Shown one piece after another: positions 50,467 through 64,000 of a stretch of 64,000 nucleotides of DNA. This stretch comes from Himantopus leucocephalus (lineage: Eukaryota; Chordata; Aves; Charadriiformes; Recurvirostridae): contig RSEF01000031.1 in assembly GCA_003993805.1 (NCBI GenBank), positions 59,360,488-59,424,487 on the forward strand, in the 5' to 3' direction. Position 1 is the stretch's first letter; every line of letters starts with the position of its first letter. A model generated the notes under the pieces. The model was not told the origin of the DNA. It worked only from the letters and a program-made list of their open reading frames with translations, and made no database searches. The translations under genes and the position numbers were made by a program.

Positions 50467-53400
50467 AAAGTAATGCCTACCAACTAGGCAGCTGGGCATG
50501 AACTTGACTGGAAAAAGTTAAGTCCAATGCTGGTTCTGTGCACAAGTTGGGTAATGATATGTGCTGGTTCTTTTTACCTCTAACACCATCTGCTTCCTAG
50601 CCTACCTGACTGACTGTCCCCATTCTGCTTCAGTTCTCCGTTCATACACACCTAAGGTTCCCAACAGGTTTATCTACCAAAAGAGGAAAAAAAGTCTCTA
50701 AAACTGAGAAGTATTGTGGCAGTGCTGACAGATACAGATTGTGAAACTCTAAACACTATAGAAATGACAACAGCAGGTAGGAGCTCTCACTTTTAACTTC
50801 CCATTTACATTTTAAGCTGTTTTACTAATAAGCCTTATGTTGAGGACATAATACAAAGTCCATCAAAGTTACCTTCAAGTGCTCTCCAAGTCCTGGCAAA
50901 CATGAAGGTGCTTGTAGCATTCATTAACTATTGCTGAAGTGAAAGCTGGAAATATGCGTGCAATCTGTGTCCTGGCCCTGCCCCATCTCACTTTAACCTG
51001 GCAGCGTTGCTATATAGGAGACACTAAGTCTCTGTAGCATCACTTTTGATAGAGCTCTGCTTTCCATCATTGACTCAGGTGTTTCCCTAACACATCCAAA
51101 GGTGTTTCAAGTATTCAATTTCCTACCCTTTTGAAGGATGTTATCGTGCCATTAATCTGCTCTTGGATGCATTGTGTATGCATTTGGTGACTCCACCTGA
51201 ACCTACAACCTTACTTACTGCTAAGGTTGAGAAATTGGCAAAAGAGCAAAGTAGGTTTAGTATGTGAAATAACAGTATGAAGTTACATCCATTTGCTTCA
51301 ATGACAGTCAGGAGAGATATTTCAGCCTCTGCATGTCAGTGTACTTATTAGAATCAGTCAAAGAAGGTGTATAAACAATTTAATATCTAAAAGCAACTTC
51401 TTGGAAAGCAGAGCAATCTGGGCAAGCCTGGCTGGGCTCCACCAGGGAACACACAATGCAGCCAGTGTGTTTTTCCAGGAACACTGGAAACTAGCTCTCA
51501 ATGCCCTGCTGTTTGCCTGCATCTCTCTTGGTCACCCTGTGCTAACACTTGCAGTACTGCATGGCCATGAACTGCTGTGTGTTTCGGGTGGGATGTTTTA
51601 GGAAATCTGGAAGGCGTGGAGAAGGAAGAAAGGATATTAAGTGTTCCCTGCTTGGTTTACCCATATTGTGGTGAGGGAGGGAATTTTCACAGTAGGTATA
51701 ATGACTTTCATCCTGGCTCCTCTACAATACGGTGTCTTGTTTATATCTTCCTCCCTTTCCTTTTTTTTTTTAAATTAAGAATTAGGCTCCACAAAGGCTG
51801 AGGAGATCTGGAGCCTTTGAACAGCAGAGGGAGCGACACCATCCCAAGAAGGGCTGACCACTTCATCACTATTCATCCTCTGCTCTGAGAAGCCCACAAG
51901 TTAGCATTATCCTTGCTTTCATACAATTTATTTTTTTTTCTCATAAGGAAATGTTGGGACAGGCTGATGAGGTGCTTTGGTTTTAGGCCTCTTTCTCCCT
52001 AAAGAGATTGACCCCGAGCAAGATGTATCACCTGAACACCCAGGTTCACATGTGTTTGCACAGCATCTGGCTTCTGTTGGTCTCAGGACACCAGCAGCAG
52101 CTCAGTGTCTTCCCTCTAAAAATGTACACTCCTAAACTTTGGGCTGTGTTTTGAATACTTTTTGGATGCTTTCTAAAAATTGACAACTAACCTGAGTAGG
52201 AGAAAAGAATCTGCCTAAGTTTTTGGGAAGATATTTTCTATTTTGAGCTAATTCCAATAATTATTAGACCAGACAGTCCTCATAGATAGGTTTTAAATTT
52301 AAGTAATATAAACAGTGTATGATGGGATTTTCTTTTGGATAGAAGATCCTTCAGGAAACCAAATTACCCTTTGATTCATATCAGGCTAATATATACCACT
52401 ACTATTGATGTGTAATGCTACACAACAAAAGGAATGAATGAAAGTCTCATTTAGTCTCTGGGTGTATGTGCTTAGTAATCAGTGATTGCGGTGCTTGGAA
52501 GTTTTCTTTCAAAATGTGTTTTGATAGAAAATCATAGCTTTGATAACATGGAAGTCATCACTGTTGTATGAGGAAACCTTCTCTCTTTTTTTTTTCCCCT
52601 TTGAGGAATACAGATGTCCCCAAGCAGTAATATTTTGTTTGTAAAATGCTGTTGCCATGCTTCACCAGTCCTGTATTTCTAACCACACTATTCCCAGCTA
52701 GCTTGCAGCTGCTGTTGCTTACGTCTAGGTACTCCTGCAGCAAACTCTCTCTTCTGTGACAATGATATGTCATCTAAAGGGATAATAATCTATCAATAAA
52801 ATTCTGCATCCATCCTTTTGCTCAGACAGTGTACTGTTGCGTGAAGTCTCGGTGTTCCAAGTCAAGCGCATTCAAGTAATTTGACCTGGAATTCTGCGGT
52901 CTGATGAGCAGACTGCCAGCCCCGGAGTGAATTGCTTTGTTTTCTTCAGTGCTTTGGTTTAGACTTTAAACGTTAACCATGACCTGCAGGGATTACAGAA
53001 TTACCCCAATACTCCATTGCCTTCTATCACAAGCACTGCATACCTGCAAAGCCTGTGTCATTCAGCTGAGCATATGGAGACTATCGTAAAGTGGAACATT
53101 GGATATTTAGTGATTCTTTTGCTGATGACCATGTCCCCGTAGATAAGCCATGGTAGGCATTATGCTATTGCTCTTTTCTTTGGTTTTCCATGACTGTGAA
53201 GATTTGCCAACCTCTAAACTGCCTAGATGAAGTTCACCCTTGCTGGCCTTCTGCTTCACATTGCCACCCAACCAAATCGTGCAGTAATCTCCCTGCAATG
53301 CAATTCTGATTATTTTTGATCTTCTCCTCAAAACTCTTACGCTAGAGTAAACTTCAAAGGAATATTCCAGTCAGCTGAAAGTGAAGTATAGCTTCTAAAT

Positions 53401-55835
53401 ACCATGGGCTAATTTTATTCTTGGTCTAAACACCCAGTTTCAGAGGGTGCTTGCCTCTGACAGCAGTTTGTTACTCCCACAGTTAAGTCCACAAAGTTAC
53501 ATGAGGATACCAAAATATGTTGTGAATTAAAAACTTCATAATTACAATGTTTAGCATTTCTTGCTGTATAGTTGGCATTGGTTCATAGAAATTATTCAGA
53601 CGAGTCGGCCATCCCATCTCATATCCTGTCCTTGTCACTGGCAGCTGCTTTAGGGGAAGTTTAAGAAACTATGGGGTATAGTTACAGATAGTTGAGGATT
53701 ATGATTGCAGTGTGATACAGTTACATTAATAATTAATACATTTAAATACTATAATTTTATTCTTCCATATCTTGCATTCTTTTACTGAGGACTTGATTTC
53801 TGTTCTCTTCAATTTTTTTTTTAAATTTGTATCTACAAATTTTTAAATACGCTGCCAAAATTCACCAAAAGCTGAGCAAATAAGACCAGTTTTCTCCTCT
53901 ATAACTTTAAAAGCCCCCAGAAAGTCCATTTTGTCAAACCAGTACTGTTATTTACTCATCTGCTGTATTTTTATCTGGAAAAGCTTCTATGAAGGTCCCT
54001 GAATTCCTACACAAAAATGGATGGAAAAACAATTCATTGAGAGCTTAGTAGAAATAGGTCTTCCCTTTATTTTCTTCAAATTAAGTGAAATTAATGTAAG
54101 TGAAGGCTTTTGAAGAGGTTCTTGTCAGTGACATACTACCCTATGTAAAACTGCATGGAGTTAATCGTACTCTACAGCTCTTCTGAGGTATTGGTGCTTG
54201 CTTTTGCTTCTCAGTTTACTTTCTTCACTAAATAAATAAAATATGGTTGTCTGTCTGTGCAGAGAACTTCTATTTCTTTTCACTTGTGTACACCTGGAAA
54301 GGAAGATTTTTCAGACAACTATAAAACAAGTACCGTAGGATGAAATATGCAAACAAATGATACAAGTATAGAGTCAAAAAAAGAGAAGAAAATAATGTAG
54401 TTGTAGGGTCTTAGGAATGCTTTAAAATTTTTGTGTTCTACCAGGTGTTGTTGTTGAGGCCTTCACGTTTTCTGTAACTTTCTCATATCTAGTTTAAGAC
54501 AACAGCTATTAATAGTGAAATTATTTCTGTGGCAGCTGAGCTTGAGCAGGGCACTTGATTTCAAAGTTAAACCTAAACTTTTCCTTTTGTACTATGACCC
54601 ATCCTTTCCTCTCCACTCCTCCAGTCCTTGATATAGATGTTTTTGCTGAGACAATTATAATTTATTTGTTAAATTGGTCTTTACTTTTAATAACTCATGC
54701 ATACCACCCAGATTTGATATAAATTCGAAACTAGAGGTCAAGCCTCATTCCAGTGAGGGAATAGTAATGACTGTGTATCAAAGAAATCTGGAACACAAAA
54801 AATCATAGTTGTGGATATTTTTCTGTAGATGCTTAGAGTACTATTATAAGCCAGATGGTTGTGTTTCCTTACCATCTGCCTTTCTCTGTTTTTCTTTGAA
54901 TGTTTGTTGCCAAAATCTTCTGTACTGATTATAATTATAAACCTGAGGGGAGGGAACAAAAAAGAATGGAAAGAGAGCGAGAATGAGTTCTAGGTGTCTG
55001 AAACACCTAAAAATATTAAGTCACTTTTTGACATGCCTGTATATAGATTTAGAAGCTTGAAGTGGTAGTCGCTTGAAATATTGTGCATCATATTTGTCTC
55101 GTAAATGAGAGTACCACGAATTAAACACTCCTAAACAAAATTAATACCTCTACAAAGAGAAGTGGGAGGGGACATAAGGAAGCTCCTGAAGAACTGTAGG
55201 CATGCTCAGAGTTTCATTTAATTATGAAATCACACTGTTTACTACCCTGTTGCTGGTCAGAGGCAGAGTCTCTTCCATTGGTGTTGCCATACAGGTGGTG
55301 TGGTGGTCCCTAAAGCTAATAGGAGAGCTGTGGGATGACTATTGCAGGGTAAAGAAAGTCCTCTGGGGACCTGAAACTGTCAGATGACCTCTCCCTGCAA
55401 CCAGTGTGGGGATCTGCATGAAGTAAATAGGCTATTTTGTGTATTACTGAGCCAAGTGAGACTAGAGAAGTGCTAGGCCACCCTTCTCTATGTCCTTGGC
55501 CAAGCGAAGTGAGAAGCTTCCTGATTTTAGTCAAATTCCAGGAGGAGAACAATGTCGCATGAAAAGGTGGGCTTCCTTCCCCTTATCTCTGGGATTATGT
55601 GGAAATATGTTAGCAAGGAGGAGAAAGGCAAAAATGGTCACTGTCTGAGATCATTCAGCAAAGCTACAAGAGAAAGAAGCCTTCTTCCAAAATCCCTGTT
55701 GGGTCTGGGCTCATCACTGGGAGAGCTGATCTCATACTGGAAAGCAAACCACAATATAATGTCTGTCACCAGCCGGACGTAGCCAGGCTCTTAATTCTGC
55801 ATACGCAACAGAAGCTTGGCAATGATCTGTCCTTC
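50467..55835. other. Non-coding, AT-rich stretch
   Basis: No gene or recognised element. Frames are 78 codons or fewer. The part from about 53500 to 54700 is especially AT-rich. Confidence 0.55.
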
Positions 55836-55840
55836 AAGAC
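55836..55840. repeat. Left target-site duplication of the solo LTR
   Basis: AAGAC lies immediately before the TG of the LTR and is repeated exactly at 56138-56142, immediately after its terminal CA. Confidence 0.88.
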
Positions 55841-56137
55841 TGTCCTGGTTTAAGGTAAAACAGGACCAAGTTCCTGTCCATCACTGAGTCCAGCCTGGGA
55901 CTTCCCCAGTGCCAGCCAGTGATGTGATTGTCATCCTGGGAGCTTGGTACAGGTTTGTATATATTTCATTATTTCTTTTTTATTTTATTATTAATATTTC
56001 ATTAAAGTAGTTTAGTTCCTTCTAAACTCATAAGTCTCTTTTCCCCTCCTCTGCCTCTCTCTTTGAAGAGTGGTATCTGTCGGTCCCATCTGGGGTGCCC
56101 CATGTCCCCAGTGGCCGATTTGGCCTGAACCACAACA
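55841..56137 (+). mobile_element. Solo LTR of an avian endogenous retrovirus
   Basis: A 297-bp unit starts TGTCCTGGTTTAAGG and ends GGCCTGAACCACAACA, giving the canonical TG...CA ends and short imperfect terminal inverted repeats (TGTCCTGGTT against TGTTGTGGTT). Both ends closely resemble LTR termini common in bird genomes. An ATTAAA at 56001-56006 sits where a polyadenylation signal would be, about two-thirds along, behind a T-rich tract. It is flanked by a perfect 5-bp duplication (AAGAC), the length typical of ERVL-class elements. There is no gag, pol or env sequence on either side, so this is a solo LTR left after recombination between the two LTRs of a provirus, or a non-autonomous insertion. 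Orientation is set by the ATTAAA. Confidence 0.87.
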
Positions 56138-56142
56138 AAGAC
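56138..56142. repeat. Right target-site duplication of the solo LTR
   Basis: AAGAC, identical to 55836-55840. Perfect identity is consistent with a single insertion event and modest age. Confidence 0.88.
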
Positions 56143-59100
56143 ATAAAGGACGTCTCTGCGGCCTAGAACCTTACTGTAAGACATTGAATAAGAGCTATCT
56201 GAAAAAATCCTGGGTTTGTTTCCTCTCCTGGAGTCTGGCATGAGTTTTGACACTTGTATTCCCAAAAAACTATCACAGAGTTTATCATCTATTGTATTTT
56301 GCCCATGTACCACGTTAGTCATGTTGTAGAGGTATACATTTGTCCGTGGCCTATCCTTTACTTAAGTTGTGACAGCTTTTGCCTTTTGAGGACTGAAAAG
56401 TATAGGTTACGCTGAAGTGATTCCCTTTATTGAGTGACTGGTTGAAGGCAGAAGTTGCCGGTCCTTGTAGTGCTTGGTAGCCACTATGAAAGATGCCCAG
56501 TTTTCCATTCTGGGGGGAAGCTACATAATTCAATCAAGAGACGGCTGCAACCGTTTGTCATCTTTAGACCATTTGACAGTTTTGTGCTGCAGTTGCACAT
56601 TGTGAGTGCTGGATCAGAAGCCTGACAGAGACATTGCCACAATATGCGCGTATGCCTGATGGGACACTGGTGCTTTGTCAGGTTTGCTACTGCTGCTGCC
56701 TATACTAAGTTTCTCAGGCACCTGAATGGTCTGCTTCTGCTTGGCCTTGCTCCGTTTGTCAGGTTGTGTCAGAAAAAAATATTCCCCGAGGTTAAAAGAG
56801 CAGGAGGAGTTGATTCAGAGGTAAGGGGGGAGGAATAATTGCCTTCCTCTGCAGTGTGGGCTGCATGTTCACCTTATTAATTTTATGTTCCTGCAGGGTT
56901 CCAAGATTTTGGTCTTGCTCCAGTCCTCTTATGATACCACTGTATGATTTGAGGCTATTTGGTTTTGTATTACTGTCTTCTGTCTATTTTGGGACAATGT
57001 CATTTATGACTTGTGAATATGAAGGAAGTATGGGGAACTTCTCTTGTGACTCTTTCCAGAAGGAACATCTAGCACACAGTTCCTTGTTGGTTGCATGAAA
57101 TGAAACTTGTCCAAACAAGCAAGTCCTGTCACGCCTGTATTTCTATACTGTTGACTGTATCTATCAATAGAAAGCTCCTCCTAATATATGTTGTGAAATT
57201 CTTATGAAACCAAGGGAATGGTTTACTTCTGTCCTCGTGACTTCTACAGGTCATTCTGATGAAAACAGAGAGTTTGAGAAGGTGCTTCTACCCACAAGGT
57301 TCTGTAATTGCAAATGGCACGTACTGTGACTGGAGTCCTGTGGGAGAAACAGCTTCACAAAGGTGTAGATTCTATTCCAGAGGACTCTAAAATACCCAGT
57401 GAACATGAATTCAGATTATTCTGTAGGCTGGAACAGCAAGTGTTTGGGTGATTTCCTCCCCCTCCTTTGAAATCCAATTAATTAGGTTTCATAATGGTCT
57501 AACAGAATAATTATTTGTCATGCTAGTTGTGAAACTCAATTAGGGTTATAACTGAGGTGCTGTAGTATTCTAGCACTGAGTCAGAAAGAAAAAACCCAAA
57601 TTTGGGTGAGGGGAAGGGGTTTCTTTGAAATAAGGGAAGCTCATTAGACCCCTGTGCTCTTTAACTACAAATTTGTTATTGTATATGACCAGCCTCCCAG
57701 CAAGGTCCAGTGTGTAATGGTCCTTCAATCCATCAGGTTTACATCTCCTCCTGTGAAAATATAGTTGGGCTCCTTGTGACCTTCAGATACCCTTCCTGTG
57801 TGACAGTGATGTGGTAGGGCCCGGCACAAGTGAACTATTGTCCTTGCTTGCTGGATGAGTCCTTCCCATCAGAGCATGGCATGGTGCTTTGCCGACTGCC
57901 AAAACTCCCCTTCCCCCCACACCTCCTTTCCCTGTGTTTAAAAATAAAAAGCACCGGGATTCAGTATTTTCGTAACTTGTGGTACCTCTTGCTTGCAGAG
58001 GCAGGGCGATGGGAGGGGGGATGCAGAGCAGCCACAGCAAGTGGGTTCATGCCTCTCGATTTTTTCCCTTGGAGCTTCTTTCACGGGGTAGATCTGAACT
58101 AGCCGGCACGGCCATGCAAGCTTTTTCCTGGTAGGAAAAGTGTCTCCTCTGCTCCGTACAGCAGACATGAAAGAAGCTGGGGTCAGGGTACGTGGGTGAG
58201 GTTGCCAGAAGACTGCTGGGGTCACCGACTGTCTGGGAAGCACGCAGCAAGTCTGGTGCTCACTTTTTTATGTTTCTGTGTTCAAAGACCAAAAACCCAG
58301 GGGATTCCAAACTTCCTGGTCCTTTGAACTCGCAGGTCAGTGGGGATACTGGGTGAAACCTTAGCCCCTCTCTAATTTCAATGGAATCAGAGTTTTCATT
58401 TGTTAGGGGTGAGTAAACTAAGGAAATAGTTCGGGTTTTATGACTATTAAAAGAGCATTCATTGCTTGACTTAGCATGCTTCCTAAATTTTTAAGAGTAC
58501 AACAGCAGAACCTTTTCTCTTACCCCTAGGCCAGCAAGCTCATATCAGTCTGCAGTGATCTACACCCATAGCTAACAAATGGTATACACCTGAGATATTT
58601 TTCATGTCCCAATGGATTGCCATTTCTTTTCTAAATGTTTATTTCAATTTCCACACTGCACACTTACTGCTTCTCTTTTCGAAATACTTTAAAAAATCAG
58701 GTAAATGTTTTTTGTGCAACACCATAGCAAAGACATGTTCTACCTGATTTCCCACCATGCCTGTAAAGGTACAGCATATTTAGAATAACTAGTGCTATTA
58801 GAAAAAAAACCAAAAAAACCCACGGCAAGTATACGTTCTATGATTCAAAGATCTGTGTATTTGAACAAATATTAATATTTTTTCAGGCTACCAAAAAATT
58901 ACCTGTCATCTGTAATTAGTTCCTCTAAATAACAGTTTATCTTTCAGTTAAATGTTGAAGTGTGTTTAAGAAATACATCACTAAAGTGTGCTGCTTTATC
59001 TAACATATATCAAAACGGCAGTCTTTTTTTTAATTGGTTTTGTTCCTGTCAAATGGATGAAAACAGCTTCATGTTCTTCAGAGAATAAATTGTCACTCTG

Positions 59101-62100
59101 TTTTGTTCAGAGCTCATACAACTGATGACTTGGTAACTGAGATCTGGGATTCCTTCATTTCTGCACCTCATGTTGAGATATTAATAGGTATTTTCTAAAA
59201 GCCCTATGTATTTCTATGGAAACTCTTGTGCCACTGGAGTTATAGTGTGGTTACCAAATCTGGCTATCATATTGAAAACACCATGAACTATACCACAGCT
59301 TTCATGCAGTCCCATCCAAAGCATGAAGGCCCACTATTTTGTCATCCTGGAAAAGAACAGATCAAGATTTTGCTAAAATTGCCTTGAGATTGAAGAAACA
59401 CTGTGCAAAGGGATTTATGTCAGTATAATTTGAGAGCAAGTTTGGAGCTATTGATGCTTTGTCATTCATTCATTGCACAGTAACTGTTTGGTATAAGTAA
59501 ACAAACAAATAACATAATGAAATCATAAGGGAACCCTGAGGTTATGAACCTAACCCTGAGGTTAAGAGCCTAACTCCTTCTGAAGCCACTGTAGAAAACA
59601 AAAAAACAGTGAAAGGGACTGTGCAGTTTGTTTCCTTTAGCTTTATGAGACTTGCACTTCTAATTCAGGTTTTTCTTTGTTGAAGATGAAATCTGTGAAA
59701 CAGGTCGGAGCAGCCCTGGTACATCATGGTACGTCTGACTTCCAAAGGTAAGTAGCCCAGTGTATCAGTCATACTGCTCACTCATGCAGTGAGTATTAAT
59801 TAACATGTGAGAGTGCATTAACCTAGTACATGGAGTTGTCCATTTTGTAGGAATGCAAAAAATTCGTATAAAAGAATTAGCTGTATAACTAGTTAATCTG
59901 TGCACCAAATAGCCTTTTGTAAATCACAAGCTTTATTTCTAATACCATGATTTTCTATTTATCTCAAAACGTTGCTGGACAGTGTCCTTAATTTTATGCA
60001 GTCCCAAGAAATAGGAAACAGATTCCATTGAGAAAGTTTCTCCCCTTCCTACTGTCAAAAATATAGAATCTAACTATAGGGCTGAAGTAAAAATAACAGC
60101 GTACCAAGTGCCATGAATGCAGTCATTCTCTGTGAATGAATGTATCTGTGTTTTCTTTGTGGCACAAGAGCAAGTGAGCAGTGTTTAGCTAGCTATGGCA
60201 GTAATAGATATATTTATTGCCTGTGTTGCAGTCTGTGTTACATCAGGTGTTTGCAGGGAAAAAAAAGCCAGTCTTTTTTTAAAAAGGGAAACTACAAATA
60301 AAAATGGCAAGTGCTGGTATAATGCAAAAAGAGAAAAAGACAACTTTTTGCTGTGGTATTTTACAGCTCAGCAAGGAGCATTTTGTGAGTTTGTTCTGCA
60401 ACCAGTTTTAACTAAAAACTGGAAAATACACAAATTTTGTCCTTGGTCTCTTGAGTGGAAATCTAGAATGATCATTTATTGTCCATGGGGCCGCTGTGAC
60501 ATTTGCAGTAAAATAAATGATTTGTAGCCACCAATGTGCTGGCAGACACATTAAATTTCAAGCAATCTGCACAGTTCCACTGGGATAACAAGTGGATCGT
60601 GACAAAGTCTGTGCCCATCTTTGTGGTGACCAAGGCTTGGGACTTTTTCCTTCCCTCATGTCATTAGGGTTATACGGAGCAGTGGCAGGCAGGGTGTCAA
60701 TGCCAGACCACTGGTGGCTCAGCCACGACTGTGCCTCATGAGGCTGTATGCTCCATCAGCTTTGGGAGAGGCAGCTATTTTCAGGGATTTTTTGAGGTTT
60801 GATCATGATCCACTGGGGCCACTTCCCTAAGTCGCAAGGAATCCTTTGCTACTGACTCTGAGCAACACAGGTATGCAGAGATTATTTTAAGCGAGCAAAG
60901 ATGGAAAATGAGAAAAAGCTTTGGGTGACTGTATGAGAGGGGTTGTCAAGACTGAGATTGCCTTTGACATTCAATTTGAAGGCTTTACCAGCACCTCAGC
61001 CATCTCCTGTAAGAAATCTTTTCAACTTCGGTGGTCTACAAGGTCATCCAGATATGCTAGCCTCTGAATTTGCAGGCTAATTTGTTGCCTTGAAATGATA
61101 TTATGCCAGAGGTTGAAATCTCTTGCCAAAGAAGGTTTCCTGGAAGAAGGTGACTGTTCTACTTTCATCTCTGTAAGGCACAGCCCTAGGTGTGTAGAGG
61201 AATTAGAGGATTTGCACAGATTGTCACTCTAACACACCGGCAAACAAGTCCTGTCCTACAGTGTAGCTTTATCTACCTTCTGGTGTTTCAAGACAAGATT
61301 TTTACACTCAAAAGCCATGCAGTCTTATGCTGCAGCTGAGCAAACACAACCATAACCTTTTCCACATCGTCAGCTGTGATGAAAATGTCTGCTCAGTGCA
61401 TATTATTAAAGTATTAAGGATAGGAACATAAAGAACAGGGCAGAAAATGAAGGTGAATGTAATTGTAATTATATCATTCAGCCTTGCAAAATGTTCTCAC
61501 CGTGTCCCTACATCTTCTCATATTGACAGTCAATGGTTTATTTTTGAAGATAACAAGCTGTTCCTTATGAAAAAATGAAAAAGAACGAACTTCTTAGGTC
61601 AGAGGGAGAGAAAAGGGGGTGTTACAGAAGACGAAGAAAAAATGAACGTGGCAAAGTAGGACATTCTGGTGTCCTATTTAAATAATCTCATCATGATGGG
61701 GTCAGTTAAATTGAAGGGCAAAAAACCTATGAAAATGACAAAAACTGAAAGTTTGAAACAGTATCACAAAGTTAGCCTTTGAATCTCGCTGCTGCAAGCA
61801 TCACTGTGTATACAAGCATAGCAGATTTGAGAAGGGTCTGATATTACCATGAATCACCATGCAAAATGGGATAAAAACTCCATGATAACATTCTTCATGC
61901 CTGAGAGTGCAAATTACTAGGTGTGGCACGGGTTAAGAAAACTGGCAGTGGGGGCAAGGTATCTCACAGTGTTACAAGAATTGCATGCCTTGGGCATGTC
62001 TGGTAGAGTCAATGCAAGGTCCCAGACCAAAGGAATACTGGTCCAATAAGGACTCCGATAGTCCTACACTTGATAAGACAATTCTTGTCCTTCCCCAAAA

Positions 62101-64000
62101 GTCCTGGTTTTAATGTTTGCCCAGTCTTACGGGCTCTTGATACTGTGCGTATGCGCTGGAGAAGTGATTTGGTCTGTGGTCAGCCATGCTTTCTGAGCTC
62201 CTCAGGGATCTCAAGGACTAATTTCTGCAGCCACACCTCTGCTTTCAAAGCGCAGAATCTTGCCTGAATGCAAGCCTTTATTCTGTCCTGAAGCTTTAGG
62301 CTCAAACTGCGTTCATCAGTTAAGTCAGCCATGACAGGTTTGACTCACTGGTTGTGACAGCATGGCATTTATTCCTCGTGAATATCACGTTCAAGCCTGT
62401 GTTGAAATCCAGAGACTTTAGATTTGCTTTTTCTCCCCGCCTCCCCCCCTGCCCCTGCCCCTTGATGTTTTAAGACTTCCAGCTGCTCAACTTTTCTTTA
62501 AAAAAAGAGAGTCGATTTGCCAACATTGTAACGAGCCTTGGCCCATCCAACCTAAAGGTGCTGGGATGTCAGGGGAAAAGAAAAAGTGCTGAAGAAAATA
62601 ATTTCCAGTGCTTCAGTCCTCTGTGCGTGTTCCACGTTTGCCTATTCCATCTTTCCCTCCTCTTTCCTCTCCCCACTGCAGGCTCACATCTGTCTGCCCT
62701 CTGGCTCACCTCACCCACTCGCCTCCCGTCCAGGACGAGGAGAAGTGGTGATCTCACTTGGAGCACAGCAGTCAGTGTACTGCACAGGCTCTAATCTTAG
62801 GGCTTCAGTGCCCAAACTTTATGTTTCTTCAGGGCTTAAAAATCCAACTTTCTTTTCTGCCTTTTTTTTTTTTTCCTTATTAAAGGCTTACTCTGTCAGA
62901 TAAATTACTGACACAAAGGAAGTTATTCTAATCATGATGAATAAATGTGTGAAGTTCAAATAGAGCCTGACTATATGTAATATGATATTCAATAACCCAT
63001 CCGTACCTCTGCAGAAAGTCACCTCCATGGTGGACATAAGATCCCATGTCTGATGTTCAGGCGTAATAGTTGACTGCTCCCTCCAGTTCTTGCTTTATTG
63101 AGTTATGTGTGATCCTGTGCAGGCAGAAGAAGGTTTGTGCATGTGGCTTTGCCTTTTTGGAATTATTTCTTCCTTCTGCTTCCCAGCACAAAGTGGAGAA
63201 ACCTGTTCACTTTTTTCATAGATTCATGCAGCGGCTACTGCAGTTACCTCTTTTGTTCTCATCGGTGACAAGCCAGTGGCTTCTTTCTCATATTTGAGGG
63301 TACTGGTCATACATCAGACTATTCTTGTATGGTTTGTTTTTTTTTTTCCATGGGAGCCAGCAAATGGGGTAATTTGGCTTGCAGAGCTTTGGCTTGTGAG
63401 CCTGCAGAATTAGAATCCAAACTCAGAAGCACTAAGATATCTAGAGTCAGCATTAGGATTAGCATTATGGATGTCACTTGTCTGTGGCAAATTGATTAAT
63501 TTTATGCTGGTTGTCTTCCTAGGCATGAATCTTACCCAGGTTGCTTTTTGAATACTGCCTTTTAAGGACCGTTCTTCCCTATGCTAAAATAAGAGTCTAT
63601 AGCCTGTGTTTCACAACGTACATAATGATCACTTCTGGACCAAAATTTTTGGAACATGGAAGCTGAGTACTGGCTCTTTACAGAATAAAATCTACAGATT
63701 TGTTTCTAAGATGTAGTTGAGAGAATATATTTCTAAAAGAGAATACACTCCTAGAAGCAGAGCTTTCCAGTCTGAGAACTGCTGCAGCTGTTTCATTCTG
63801 GCTTTGCTCTATGAACTTGTCAATGGACAGAGATATGCCTAAATCTAGTTGTGACAGCCTTGACATTTTTTGTTGGTGTTGGCTTGCAGCAGTAGAATAA
63901 AAATGATGTAGGAATGAGAAGCAAGCATAAGACATGATGAAGACCCAATCACTGAGTCACTTTTTCCAGATATGTAATTCAGGTTCTTAATTTTTTGGTT
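56143..64000. other. Non-coding stretch to the window end
   Basis: No gene recognised. The longest frame is 110 codons (60195-60527, plus) with no recognisable domain. The stretch holds a 20-bp imperfect tandem duplication at 59532-59571 and short homopolymers. No CR1 tail, LTR or SINE core was seen. Confidence 0.55.
59532..59571. repeat. 20-bp tandem duplication, two mismatches
   Basis: aaccctgaggttatgaacct (59532-59551) is followed directly by a second copy with two substitutions (59552-59571). An older slippage event than the one at 38977-39100. Confidence 0.88.

Noticed and set aside
59532..59571. Interstitial telomere-like sequence (CCCTAA-like words)
   Set aside because: The unit is a 20-bp duplication with only a chance TAACCC overlap, not a hexamer array.

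Overview
The window looks like non-coding vertebrate DNA, most likely from a bird. Three relatively well-preserved CR1 LINE copies end in the avian-type ATTCTRTG octamer tail, and there is a solo retroviral LTR whose TGTCCTGGTT start and AACCACAACA end resemble LTRs I know from bird genomes. I cannot name the species or chromosome. The sequence is moderately AT-rich, contains three 100-N assembly gaps and three isolated N bases inside homopolymers, and shows no operon-like or densely coding structure.

No protein-coding gene, rRNA, tRNA or CRISPR array is supported. The longest ATG-started frame free of N is 162 codons (33808-34296, minus), about what chance would give in 128 kb of strand. No translation resembles a cellular protein I recognise. 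The window is best read as an intergenic 'desert' or part of a very large intron. Two weak exon-like spots (about 137-358 and 34041-34216, both plus) are listed as hypotheses only.

Layout. 1-13180: unannotated sequence with short tandem repeats, a gap at 5322-5421, a 22-bp inverted repeat at 7169-7192 and a C-tract at 8458-8477. 13185-13440: an old minus-strand CR1 remnant. 16745-16930: a MIR-like SINE remnant. 18870-19963: a CR1 copy with endonuclease-coding sequence, an assembly gap, then the ORF2 C-terminus and 3' end. 25718-26192 and 30203-30458: two more plus-strand CR1 3' ends. Between them, 26780-27250 is AT-rich with homeodomain-type core motifs. 32341-32447: an ancient palindromic element of MITE type. 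35075-35600: a second old minus-strand CR1-like remnant. 38977-39100: an exact 62-bp tandem duplication. 41708-41785: a second MIR-like remnant. 47008-47037: a strong hairpin. 48962-49061: gap. 50396-50466: a (GTTTT)n array. 55841-56137: a solo LTR with a perfect 5-bp target-site duplication. 56138-64000: only a short 20-bp duplication.

The content is therefore a layered record of transposition: amniote-age fossils (MIR, palindromic element, old CR1), then avian CR1 insertions, then an ERV insertion that recombined to a solo LTR. I did not find a convincing new biological system. The best items for follow-up are the solo LTR, the gapped CR1, the palindromic fossil and the exact 62-bp duplication.
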